A stretch of DNA of 64,000 bases. It comes from Triglochin maritima (taxonomy: Eukaryota > Streptophyta > Magnoliopsida > Alismatales > Juncaginaceae). A program made the position numbers and the translations under genes. Under the pieces are notes generated by a model. It searched no databases, was not told the DNA's origin, and saw only the letters and a list, made by a program, of their open reading frames with translations. Positions 32,613 to 44,100 of this stretch are shown here, piece after piece; within the stretch, counting starts at the first letter, position 1; each line of letters opens with the position of its first letter. The stretch is from assembly GCA_963682175.1 (NCBI GenBank), contig OY821792.1:31308652-31372651 (forward strand). Direction: 5' to 3'.

Positions 32613-32820
32613 ACATAAACAGGACAAACTTTCTACATAAACAGGACAAACTTTGTACATAAACAGTACAAACTTTCTACATAAACTGGACAAACATTCT
32701 ACATAAACAAGACAAACTTTCTACATAAACAGGACAAACTTTCTACATAAACAGGACAAAACAGGACAATCTTTCTACATAAACAGGACAAAACAGGACA
32801 AACATTCTACATAAACAGGG
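32613..32820. repeat. 22-bp tandem array, TACATAAACAGGACAAACTT-type
   Basis: About nine units of CTACATAAACAGGACAAACTTT, some truncated. The GGACAAAC core is shared with the larger arrays at 32936-34115 and 23642-24240. Confidence 0.9.
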
Positions 32821-32935
32821 AATCTGAGATGCTATTTTTTTCCTAAACGTAATTCTTGTGGGGTAAAATATACAGTGGGAGGTTTGTTGAGTTTGTGCGG
32901 GGGTGGCAGGGGGCGGCAAATTATTGCATTCCATA

Positions 32936-34115
32936 TATTGATTCCGGACTGCAAATACACTTATTCCGGACAGCAAATACACTTATTCCGGACAGCAAAT
33001 CCACTTATTCCGGACAAACTTTATGTTCCGTTTCTGGAAACACTTTATTCTTAAATCGGACAACAAATACACTTATTCCGGACAGCAAATACACTTATTC
33101 CGGACAAACTTTCTGTTCCGTTTCTGGACACATTTTCTTCTTATTCTGGACAACTACACTTATTCCGGACTGCAAATACACTTATTCCGGACAGCAAATA
33201 CACTTATTCCGGACAACAAATCAACTTATTCCGGACAAACTTTATGTTCCGTTTCTGGACACACTTTATTCTTAAACCGGACAACAAATACACTTATTCC
33301 GGACAACAAATACACTTATTCCGGAAAGCAAATACACTTATTCCGGACAAACTTTATGTTCCGTTTCTGGACACACTTTCTTCTTATTCTGGACAACTAC
33401 ACTTATTCCGGACTGCAAATACACTTATTCCGGACAACAAATACACTTATTTCGGACAACAAATCAACTTATTCCGGACAAACTTTATGTTCCGTTTCTG
33501 GACACACTTTATTCTTAAACCGGACAACAAATACACTTATTCCGGACAACAAATACACTTATTCCGGACAGCAAATACACTTATTCCGGACAAACTTTCT
33601 GTTCCTTTTCTGGACACAATTTCTTCTTATTCTGGACAACTACACTTATTCCGGACTGCAAATACACTTATTCCGGACAGCAAATACACTTATTCCGGAC
33701 AACAAATCAACTTATTCCGGACAAACTTTATGTTCCGTTTCTGGACACACTTTATTCTTAAACCGGACAACAAATACACTTATTCCGGACTGCAAATACA
33801 CTTATTCCGGACAGCAAATACACTTATTCCGGACAACAAATCAACTTATTCCGGACAAACTTTATGTTCCGTTTCTGGACACACTTTATTCTTAAACCGG
33901 ACAACAAATACACTTATTCCGGACTGCAAATACACTTATTCCGGACAGCAAATACACTTATTCCGGACAACAAATCAACTTATTCCGGACAAACTTTATG
34001 TTCCGTTTCTGGACACACTTTATTCTTAAACCGGACAACAAATACACTTATTCCGGACTGCAAATGCACTTATTCCGTACAGCAATATACACTTATTCCG
34101 GACAGACACATAACG
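32936..34115. repeat. 1.2-kb minisatellite, 22-bp unit with higher-order structure
   Basis: The unit ATACACTTATTCCGGACAGCA (22 bp with one variable base) is repeated dozens of times. A variant block with ATGTTCCGTTTCTGGACACA and TTATTCTTAAACCGG recurs about every 115-135 bp, giving a higher-order repeat. Because 22 is not a multiple of 3 and no stop occurs in any frame of the unit, all three plus-strand frames are open for 139-290 codons; these are not genes. Confidence 0.95.
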
Positions 34116-34637
34116 TTAACAGGACAAACACATAATGTAAACTGCACACACACATAAAGTAAGCTAGACAAATTAAGTTGATTCAACGTAAAACTTAAAA
34201 ACAAATATTTTATTATGATAAGTGTGGGCTCTGCACGAATAATGAGACTGCACGATGTCCTAGGGTCTGCACACTGTCTTATCTGTGTATTGGGAACCGG
34301 CGTTTTTTAAAAAGACAAAAACGCGCGAAGAGAAATTTCGCTGACTGGACGCTGACTCAAAGAAAAATATCTGAGCTGTACAGATCCACGTAAGGTGCGT
34401 CCGTGACGCGCGCGTCCGTCTATAACTACTCTTTATATAAACAGCTCTTATAATAAATTATAAAAGTGTCCTAATAAATAAGTCTAACAGGTCGAATTGT
34501 GTAACCATTTAAATTAAACAAAAAATACGTCATTTGGTAAGTTAAGTATATTTAGAAGTTCCGCTTGACAATTAAATCGTGTTATGTATGAACACCACAC
34601 GAGTTGATCACTTGATCTTGATCGAACGAACTTAAAG

Positions 34638-34646
34638 ATGGAATGA
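34638..34646 (+). promoter_or_regulatory. Minimal uORF (Met-Glu-stop) overlapping the PPR start codon
   Basis: ATGGAATGA is a two-codon uORF. Its TGA overlaps the main ATG (34643-34645) by two bases (ATGA). If the annotated ATG is right, initiation needs leaky scanning or stop-restart. Confidence 0.5.
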
Positions 34647-37327
34647 CGCCAAAACCAAACCAAACACTACCACTCCATCTGCTCGACCAACACCCACAAT
34701 CCATCTCCACCGTCCAAAAGCTCCACGCCCACGTCATCACGACCGTCCATCTCGCCTCCAACCCGTCGCTCCTCGTCAAGCTCATGCGAGCCTACTCCGC
34801 CGCTGGCAAACCCACGTCCGCCCGCCAACTGTTCGACGTAATTCCCGACAAGAACATCGTCTTCTTCAACGTCATGATACGAAGCTACGCCAATAACAAG
34901 CTGTTCAGGGACGCCATCCTTGTGTTTTCGAGGATGCCCGGGTGCCGAGTCAAGCCCGACAATTACACGTACCCCTGCGTTCTTAAGGCGTGCGCTGCTA
35001 CACAGGCCGTGTGGGTCGGAATGCAGGTATATTCTCGTGTCCATCGGGTCGTGCCATGTTCTTTTTTTATGATTTTACAATTTATAAATGACCTAACTAG
35101 TGTTTCTCTTGTTTGAGTAAACATGCCCTTTTGGAGTAGTAATTGCGAATTACATGTTAAACTGTGTTGTCAATACTTATTCTAACCCACATGGAGTTAA
35201 AAATCATTTGAAATTATAAAAGCATATGGTACTTTGTGTATGATCATACTTCGATTGTGACAGAAGCAATTTGCATTGGTTTGAAATGATTCAACTTAAA
35301 GTATGTGCTATTGGACTTCTGGATTATATTTTTCTTCACTTGGATTTGTTTTTAACAACTTTTTTGTGGCAATTGTATTTCAAAGTACCAAGAATGATTT
35401 ACTAAGGGAAAATCATTCAAACACGTAATTCAGAAAATACATACTTTCATTTTCCGGATTCAACCACTTTTATTTAAAGTGTCTTAACCAAACACAATCT
35501 TAGGGATGTTTGATCTCAATTAGTTAAGTCACCTATGACGTGTAGATGGTAAAGGCTACATAAAATAAATTTGATGGTACCAAAGAGTGATCAAGGCCTT
35601 TGGCTTATGCTAAAAGTGGTGGCAATCATGTTAAATGCGAGTTTATAAGTAATTGACCTCTTATTCTAGAAATTCCAGGGAAGCCAACCAACCAGAGGCT
35701 ATTTATGAACTGTCTAAACATTCTTAGTAATCCTGTGAAATTGTTTTTTTTTCCGAAACAGATACACTGTGGCAGTTTGAAGTATGGGCTCCACTCCAAT
35801 GTATTTGTTGGAAATGCTTTGGTTAGTATGTATGCAAGAAGCAGTTGTTTGGATGATGGACGTCGAATATTCAATGAAATGCATAACAAAGATGTTGTTT
35901 CTTGGAATGCAATGGTTGCCGGTTACGCACAAGAGAAAAATTTCAAGTTGGCTTTGGATATGTGTGAGGAGATGGTAGATTTAGAAGAAGTCGTGCCTGA
36001 TGCAGGAACTATGGCGAGCTTGCTGCCCGCTGTATTGGATACTGATCTTGACGGTGTCCTGTTTGTCAGAAGAATGTTTGATGGAATGTGCCATACGGGG
36101 TTGGTTTCGTGCAATGCTATGATTGCGGTTTATGTTAGTAATGGTATGGCTGATGAGGCGGTTGAGATTTTCAGATTGATGGAGGCAAAAGGAGTGGAGC
36201 CAGATGCATTCACATTTGCCAGCCTTCTTCCCGCTTGTGGGGACTTATCGGCTTTGATGTTGGGGAGAAGGATTCACGATCTTATTGACAGGAAGAAAAT
36301 GGATGGGAATTTATTCCTGGAGAATGCACTCATTGATATGTACTCTAAGTGTGGATGTTCGCAGCTTGCCAGAAAAGTTTTTGATTCAATGAAGGAAAAG
36401 GATGTTGCGTCATGGACTTCTATGATCTCTGCTTATGGAATGAGTGGTTCCGGCAAAGATGCAATGGCCCTTTTCAAGGAGATGCAAAAATCAGGTCTAA
36501 AACCCGACCACATAGCTTTTGTTCCGATTCTCTCAGCTTGCAGCCACTCTGGTTTGCTCAACGAAGGACGGAAATTATTCCATTGCATGAGGTACGAGCA
36601 TGGAATTACTCCCACGGTTGAACATTTGGCTTGCATAGTCGACCTACTTGGTCGTTCGGGCAACATCGAAGAAGCTTTTAGGTTCATAACTCAAATGCAC
36701 ATTGAGCCAAACGAAAGAGTTTGGGGCGCCTTGCTAAATGCTTGCCATATGTACTCCAATGTAGAAATTGGTTTGCTTGCAGCAGATAGTTTGTTCGAAT
36801 TGGCTCCTGGCCAATCAGGGTATTATGTTTTATTATCGAACATTTACGCCAAAGCAGGTAGATGGGAGGATGTCACGAAGATAAGAAAAATAATGAAAAA
36901 CAAAGGATTGAAGAAGACACCAGGATGCAGCAATGTGGAGTTTGGAAACCAAGTCCACACCTTCCTTGTGGGGGACAGGTCTCACCCTCAATCCGATAAA
37001 ATTTACGCCAGGTTGGATGTTTTGGTTGGGAAGTTGAAGGAAGCAGGGTATGTTGCAGAAGTTGATTCAGCACTTCATGATGTTGAGGAGGAAGATAAGG
37101 AGGGACATCTTGCAGTTCACAGCGAAAAACTTGCAATCGTTTTCATGCTTATAAATACTGGTCCTGGAACTGTAATAAGGGTCACAAAGAACCTACGTAT
37201 TTGCACCGATTGCCACACGGCAGCCAAGTTCATTTCGAAGGTTACCGAACGCGAGATTGTACTCAGAGATAACAATAGGTTTCATCAGTTTGTGAATGGT
37301 GCCTGTTCTTGTGCTGATTATTGGTAA
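34643..37327 (+). CDS. PLS-class pentatricopeptide protein with E/E+ and DYW domains, 649 aa
   Basis: Exons 34643-35026 and 35762-37327. The 735-bp intron is GT-AG and the joint reads WVGMQ-IHCGSLKYG. The protein has tandem PPR motifs of P, L and S type (for example KDVVSWNAMVAGYAQ, FLENALIDMYSKCG, KDVASWTSMISAYG), then an E domain (PNERVWGALLNACHMYSN) and E+ region. The DYW domain has the deaminase-like zinc motifs HSEKLA and CTDCH and ends in CSCADYW. DYW PPR proteins enter chloroplasts or mitochondria and direct C-to-U editing at specific RNA sites; the target and organelle are not readable here. It resembles, from memory, Arabidopsis At3g49142. A tiny uORF overlaps the start codon. It converges with the kinase gene downstream. 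Confidence 0.9.
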
Positions 37328-38149
37328 TGTAGAGATCTGAGGTTTACTACAAGAGAATGAGTAAAGAAAACTGAAGCAGCTGCAGTGGTACATAAACATC
37401 ACAAGATTCAAGTATTCTCTCCACTTTGGCCACTGCCTCTCAGTTGAGCTGCCAAGTCACTTGCTGCTGGCACCACAACCAATTAAGTTATGTTTCTGCT
37501 CAAGTTTAATGGGATCATGGGTTGGTTTCTGTTTTCTAAAGAGATCAAATAACATGAGGGGGAAAAAACATCTTGTTCTTTGAGGTCTTCTACCATTTAG
37601 GCGGGTGAGTCTTGTTTCTTTTATCCAGAAGCTGGATAGGTTCGTGTAAACACATTCTACACAAGTCGTTTTGACATGTTTTTGTACTGAATTCATTTCA
37701 TTTAACATAAGCAGAAACAGTTTGAGCATCAGCAAAAGCAATTACAAGCATACAACATCATGATAGTGAAACTGACCAATCAAGTTGGCAGAATGGTCCT
37801 GTAACAGTTTTGCTATTTGTGCAACAAAAATATTTGAAGTCCCAGGACAAACAAGTGAACAACCCAGATGAACACTTTCGCATGATACAATAAAGGGTGC
37901 TGGATTGAGCATAGGTAAATCAATTTTCTTTGATCAGCTTTTGAAGTTTGATTACATTAAACAAAGCTTTATCTGAGCAGCAAAATAGCCCCCGAGACGT
38001 TTACATTTACAGACCTATATGGGAACTTTGAAACATATCAATTGCAAATCTACAGCATAATGTAGAGTAATTTGTGAGCGTGAAATCTTCTTCCAAATGA
38101 TGTGCACTTATCAAAGATCCTGGAAAGATTTGTCTGCAAAATGCCTTGA
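37328..38149. other. Convergent 3' flanks of the PPR and kinase genes
   Basis: About 820 bp between the two stop codons. Probably the two 3' UTRs and a short spacer. No other feature is seen. Confidence 0.5.
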
Positions 38150-41100
38150 TCAATAATTTTGAGAGCTCGAAGCGTTTCTTTGCCTTGCCGAAGGGGAATT
38201 GGTTGCAGGTTTCTGTAATGGCTTTAATTCTGATATGATCTCAGAAAATGATGGCCGGCTCTTCGGATCTCTGCAAAGAAAGAAATTTAATTTGGTAATG
38301 GAGTAGAGTTGATTTTATTTTTTGTACACTTCTACTTTAGTTATAAGCACTCTCTGTTAGGCAATGAACTAAACTATATTGAGAAAAACCGTTAATGAAT
38401 TGCACAAATACAGTATATTGTGAAGGTAGATAAAAGAAATGCGCTCTTACAATTGCCAACATCTCAATATAATATTAGCAATGACAGGATCCATGTCATC
38501 AGGAATGTCAAGATGGCGTTGCTGAAATCCAACAGCACCAACAACTTGCATTGGGTTCATTCCTCCCCATGGTTGTCGTAGAGTACAGAGCTCCCACAAT
38601 ATAACACCAAAACTGTAAATGTCACATCTGAAAGCAGGAAAGAAAGCTATCCAAAATGAGGCATCCTTATATTTTGAACGAAAAGGACATAACTTTTTCG
38701 TGTTAAATTAATCGAACGTACTTTTCATCTGAAGGTTCATTCCGTAGTACTTCTGGGGCCATCCACTCAGCCTAAGGAGTAAAGAAATCTCAAATCATAG
38801 TACAAGAACATAATAATATATAAATAAAAAATAGCAGCAGAATCAGTTTTTAGACTGTTGAAACTGTATCAGGATTCAGGAACCAACTGCATGCAAACAT
38901 TAAGGCTACGAGCCTACAACCTCTAATGATTAATTTATTGGACTTACAAGTTAGAAGTCAACTTACATTTCACTGACAAGATTAAGTTTTGAGATCCAAA
39001 CATGATAAATACTATATTCATACGACAAATTTATCTTCGTATTCGGATCCCTTTTTTGAGGCTAACATCTCAAGATTCAATGCAGACGCCTAACTAGAGG
39101 TGTACACCTCAAACCCCTAGAGCCATATGATATCCAGGAGTTCATTTCTAGCCACGACAAGGTAGATTTCAATTGCTAACCAGAAGTTCAACTTCCCGAT
39201 CACTTTTTCAAAAGTTGGGATTTTTCTCAGAGATGCTTACAATACTAAGGTGGATGATGATTCCAAACTTCAGAGAGAAACAAGAAATTGAGATGTTTAG
39301 ATAGGAAGTGTACAAAAAAATTAGGTTAAAACTATAGATGAAGTTAAATCGTCACGTAGAATTCAGTTCATAGAGAAACAAACCAAAGAAACCATCTATT
39401 TCCAAGCATTATAGGCTCTGCTTTCATCTTAACATCTAACTATTTTAAGATGGAAGTCCAACCCTTGGTAATGTGTAAAAGTCTAAGGCCACTTGCAGCC
39501 CAAACCATCCCCACATCGTCAAGCATAAAATATTGGGCTCATGAAATGAGATGTATGCTACACATGGGGTACTACGGATAGTTTGATACTGGAAAATCAA
39601 GATTGCTCTCAAACAATAATTTTTAGGTCCCTCAACTCAATACCAGTTGGTTTTGAGTAATTATTCTCACTGCTATCAAGAAATAAACTGAGAATATCCT
39701 CATTGCTTGATACAAAGAATTAAACACAACTTTAGGAAAAATATATGGTCATCTCATTGAACAAGCAATGAAGATAATAGTAAGGAAGACATAAATATAG
39801 GCCAACATTCACACAAGGGAAAGAAAAACCAGCAGCATGTCAGACAACATAGTGCTTAGTGCTTACTGTTCCTGCAGTTGACCTAGAAGATAAGAAAGTA
39901 TTGTGCTTTATCCGTGACAATCCAAAATCACAGACCTACAAAAGGACAGGATGGAAGATCAGATCATTTCAGGAACAATACGTTACAAAGACTTGAAATA
40001 AGCACCTAAATCGGATAGATAGATACCTTCACTACCCAATTCCTATCCACAAGAAGATTAGGAGATTTTAGATCATGATGTACTATTGCAGGAGAACAGT
40101 TGTGCAAATAATTCATTCCACGAGCCTGGTGATAAATGAGGCAACAGAAAGCAGGTTATACTCTAATTAAAATCCCTGACAAAATGAACTGAACAGGTAA
40201 AGAGTCTTGACAATGACAATAAACAGATCAAAAACTAACTTATCATACAATATCAAGTGCCATCTTCATACGCCTTCTCTCATCCAACTGGTTGTTAGGC
40301 CGATGAATTAACCTAAACAAGCTACCCCTGCAGTTCAAACATGATCCCTGGATTTAAATTTAAACTAGCAAAAAAAAATGAAATGTTTTCATGGATGAGA
40401 TGTAAATTCTAATTTTCTGGATGTGCTGAAAAGGGTCCAAGTAATATCTTAGAAATAAATAACTAAGAAAATGTCAAAAGAAATTTATTAAGACCAAGCT
40501 ATTGGCCAGGACATGCATTTCTACAAGAAACAAATATAGGCCTGAATCATGACAGTGATACAAGAAACCAAATAGCAGACCATTTTAATAGAAAAACCAC
40601 CATGTTAGGAAAATAAATTACATAAAGAGGATGGTACAATCATAATGTAAGCTGTGTACTGAATCATCTAATGTGACCAATACTACTGATGAAGTTCTTA
40701 ACAACATTAGGTTTTCGACAAAAAAACTTCACACCATTGGGTTTTCAATAAAACATTGTTTGGTCTTTCCAGGATTAAGCTTCATGTACTCAAACTTAGT
40801 GACTGAGTTTAATATATCTTCACAGAAGGGTACCATATCTTTACTTTGCCAGAGGTGCTTAAAGTCAGCTCCACCAAAGAACCATATACTGAAACACTGG
40901 ATCACCAAGAAAACCCCTAAGGATCTACTATGGAGGTTGAGAACGAAGCTCATTTAGGTGATAGAACAATATCCTGTTTAAGAGCAGTTGAAACCAAATG
41001 TTTTTATATCTCTCTGTGGGAAGGAAATTCGTTGATCAGAAAACAATAACTAAAACTCCTGAACTCACAACAACTACAACACATCGTGATGCCTTTTGCG

Positions 41101-44100
41101 ACATATAAGGAATTCATCATTCTGCTATTTTTGTGGCAGAATTTAAGTATACCATCAGAAAGCAAGGAAATGAGAGCGAGAGGATAATATTGATTGTTAT
41201 CTAGATGGAGGATAATTTGAGATGGTTCCTTCCCACCTTAGCAAATGAAAGTCTGAGTTATGAAACAATGGTGGCATAATGAGTATCACAATTATCTTTT
41301 ACAGAGAGTAGCAGACACAACATGATAACAAAACCTTCATACATGATACATGTGAAAACATGTTCATAAGTTCTATGCTTATGCACATCAGATGGTAACG
41401 TGATTAGGTCAAAGAATGTCGTCATACCTTTGCAAAAACTCGGTAATGATTGAAAGATGGGGAACACGAGTTACTGCACCCATGAAGAGGACAACGTTTG
41501 GATGCCTCAATCTTTTCATAATCCGAACCTTGAAAAAGGAGTAAGAACTCTTTAAACATATCGATCCAACAAACATATATACGTTTGGAAAATGAAATAG
41601 ATAGAAAAGAAACACTTTGAGGGGCTCTCACAATCATCATGGCATGACTACAGGAGTAATCAATGATGGATCATAGTCACATTACTTACATTGTTCTACT
41701 TGTCCAACCACAACATTTTGACGCAACTATATGTTTGGACTACCGTTGAAGTTGTTCATCCATATATTTTGAGTCCACCTATGTCCCTCAATCTAAGACT
41801 TAAACAAAAGAATAAGAGCCTCTTTATTTATGCTACACAGTCAAGATCAAGAAAACTCAAAGGATTACATTGATATGTACACTAACCTATAAGCTACAGG
41901 GTGCAAGAACATGAAATAATCTTACCTCACTCCGGAATTCTTCTAAAGCATCGCCAGAAAGATCTTGTTCTAAAAACTTCTTGACAGCGACTTCCTGGAG
42001 CAAGTCAATAATTTGGGATGACTTTGAAGAATCACAATCCAATTAACAGTAGAAAAAGTAATTGCAAAGAGATGGCATATGACATGTAATAAGAATAAGA
42101 GATTCAATTAGATAGTGAAGAACGGAAATTTTACAATGTTCTAGTGTGTTGGGGAAGACAAAATCAATTCCATATTTCTAGCAAAAGAGACCAACTAATT
42201 AAAGGTTTGAAATTGACAAAGGGTTGGTTTAAGCTTGATAAAATCAAAATTTCACTTGATTGAGTGGCTTCGGTGGATTGAAATGGATTTGATAACATTG
42301 TAGTAGTTTTTTTAAAATATCCGGAGCACCTTTTGGCACCAACCCATGAAAACAAAAGATGGTTAGCATTAAAAGTTCTTCACGTATTACTATCACAACA
42401 AAAAATCACCCGTGCCTCATAATAAATTGCATTGTGATTAAATACACTTGATTTCAGGCCCACCTAGCTTAGGAGGTTTGGAATGATGCACAGCTACAGA
42501 ATAAAACTTAAAGGCTTACTCTGTGGTTCTTGCCTCGTCATTTAAGGTTCACATAAGGAAAGTAAGAAACTCAAAAGGAATGTGTCAAAAAATATAAATA
42601 TGTCTGCTGAGTTTATAGATAAAGCCATTGTGATTGAATAATGAAGTAGATCTAAACTCATGCATAGGTGATGGTTGTTCAAAAGAACACACTTGTGAGA
42701 AATCAATGAAAAATTGTCAAAAAATAATGAAAACATTTCAAAAACTTACAGTTCCATTCCAATCTCCATGGTACACCTCCCCATAGGATCCTGTGGCAGA
42801 AAAATCAACATGAGTTTAACGTACAAAAGTATTGATATACACAAATTACACAACGGAAGATTATACTACAAGAAACAGAAAACATAAGTCTGGGGCAACG
42901 ACAAACAAAATAAAATAGTCAACAGAGGGTAGCCAAGCAAGATACCTAGGCCAACACGCTCACCCAAGACAATTTCCTCCCATCGTATCTCAAACTCTGC
43001 AACATCCTCAAGTGAGGTATCGGATTTCACACTGTTGGAGCCTATGGATTTCGCTGAACTTCTTTCTGCCTCCTGGTGAACTGCATTCTCCGCATCTCCC
43101 TTGAAGATGCCATCCAAGGCGTGGCCACTTGTTTTCTTCTCATCACTTTGAGGGGCTTTCTCAAGTTTCTGCTTAGCAACTTCTGCATTTTTACAGTTTG
43201 GAATAGCTCGCAAAGGGTCATAAGAAAGCAATTGTTCTTTCTGCATGTTGACTGCAGTGGTAGTGGCTACAACTGCTGCAGTGGCAGCAGTTTTTACCGG
43301 AATATCAACATTAGTGTCAGAATTTGATTTGCTAGCAGCGACTACCATTGACGATGCAACTATAGCAGCCGTCGCCACAGCAGCAGCGACTGGCATATTG
43401 TCAACCATCTTCAATTGGGAAGGTTGTTTTCTTGCAGAACAGTCTCCAGATTGAGATGGGTTATAAATTTCCAAAGCTCTCGAGGGTTTGGGGCAATCTT
43501 GTGGCTTGGATTGAGCCTTTTTTCCATGTATATCCTTATTATGTGGATATGGTAATGGTAGGCCAGGACTACGATGGTCTTTTGGTAGTTGTCCTTTTGA
43601 AATCTGATTAACTTCAGTTTCCCTCTTTCTTGTTACGTTGATGAAATCCGACGACGTTATGCCTTTAGATGTTGAAGTTTGCTGCTGCTCAGAAGAATTT
43701 TCAGTGAACAAGTCAGGAGGCACTACAACGCCACTCTCTAGCAAGACATCGTGAAGCTTTTGAGCTAACTGAGGATTCTCTTTAGTTGCATCTATCATGT
43801 ATTGTGAGACGTCCTTCACTTTCATTTTGTTCACCACGGGTGAACTAAATCCTTCCGTCCAAGATGGAGATCGTGCAAGTGACGTAGAAGAGTTTTTCTT
43901 GGCAGATGTATCATGCAATGATGCCTTCTGACTGGGGAGATTCTTTGCATGGTTGTTAACTTCCCCTGTATCATCTCTTGGCTTCTTCTGAGGCTCTTTT
44001 GAGAAGGTTTTTGCTCTATATATTTCCTCTTTGCTTAACTTACCTAGGGTGGTTGCTTCACTTCCTGAAGTACCAACGTGGCCAAATGACCTATTGTCTG

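Larger units (their letters stand above)
31655..34425. mobile_element. Second minisatellite-bearing DNA transposon
   Basis: The left end (about 31657-31700, GCGTCACAGACGC...CTACGTGGA) and the right end (about 34385-34425, read on the minus strand as GCGTCACGGACGC...TTACGTGGA) are inverted repeats of ~35-50 bp at roughly 80% identity by eye. Inside lie a three-copy hairpin (31845-32355), a 22-bp array (32613-32820), a 70-80-bp GC-rich segment shared with another element, and a 1.2-kb minisatellite (32936-34115). No transposase and no sure target duplication were found. The class (MULE-like) is a guess. Confidence 0.5.

Noticed and set aside
32613..34115. CRISPR-like regular repeats
   Set aside because: The units are contiguous with no unique spacers, and this is a plant nuclear sequence; it is a minisatellite.
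32936..34157. Long overlapping open frames (up to 290 codons) in the minisatellite
   Set aside because: They are present in all three forward frames and made only of the 22-bp tandem unit; no gene-like composition.
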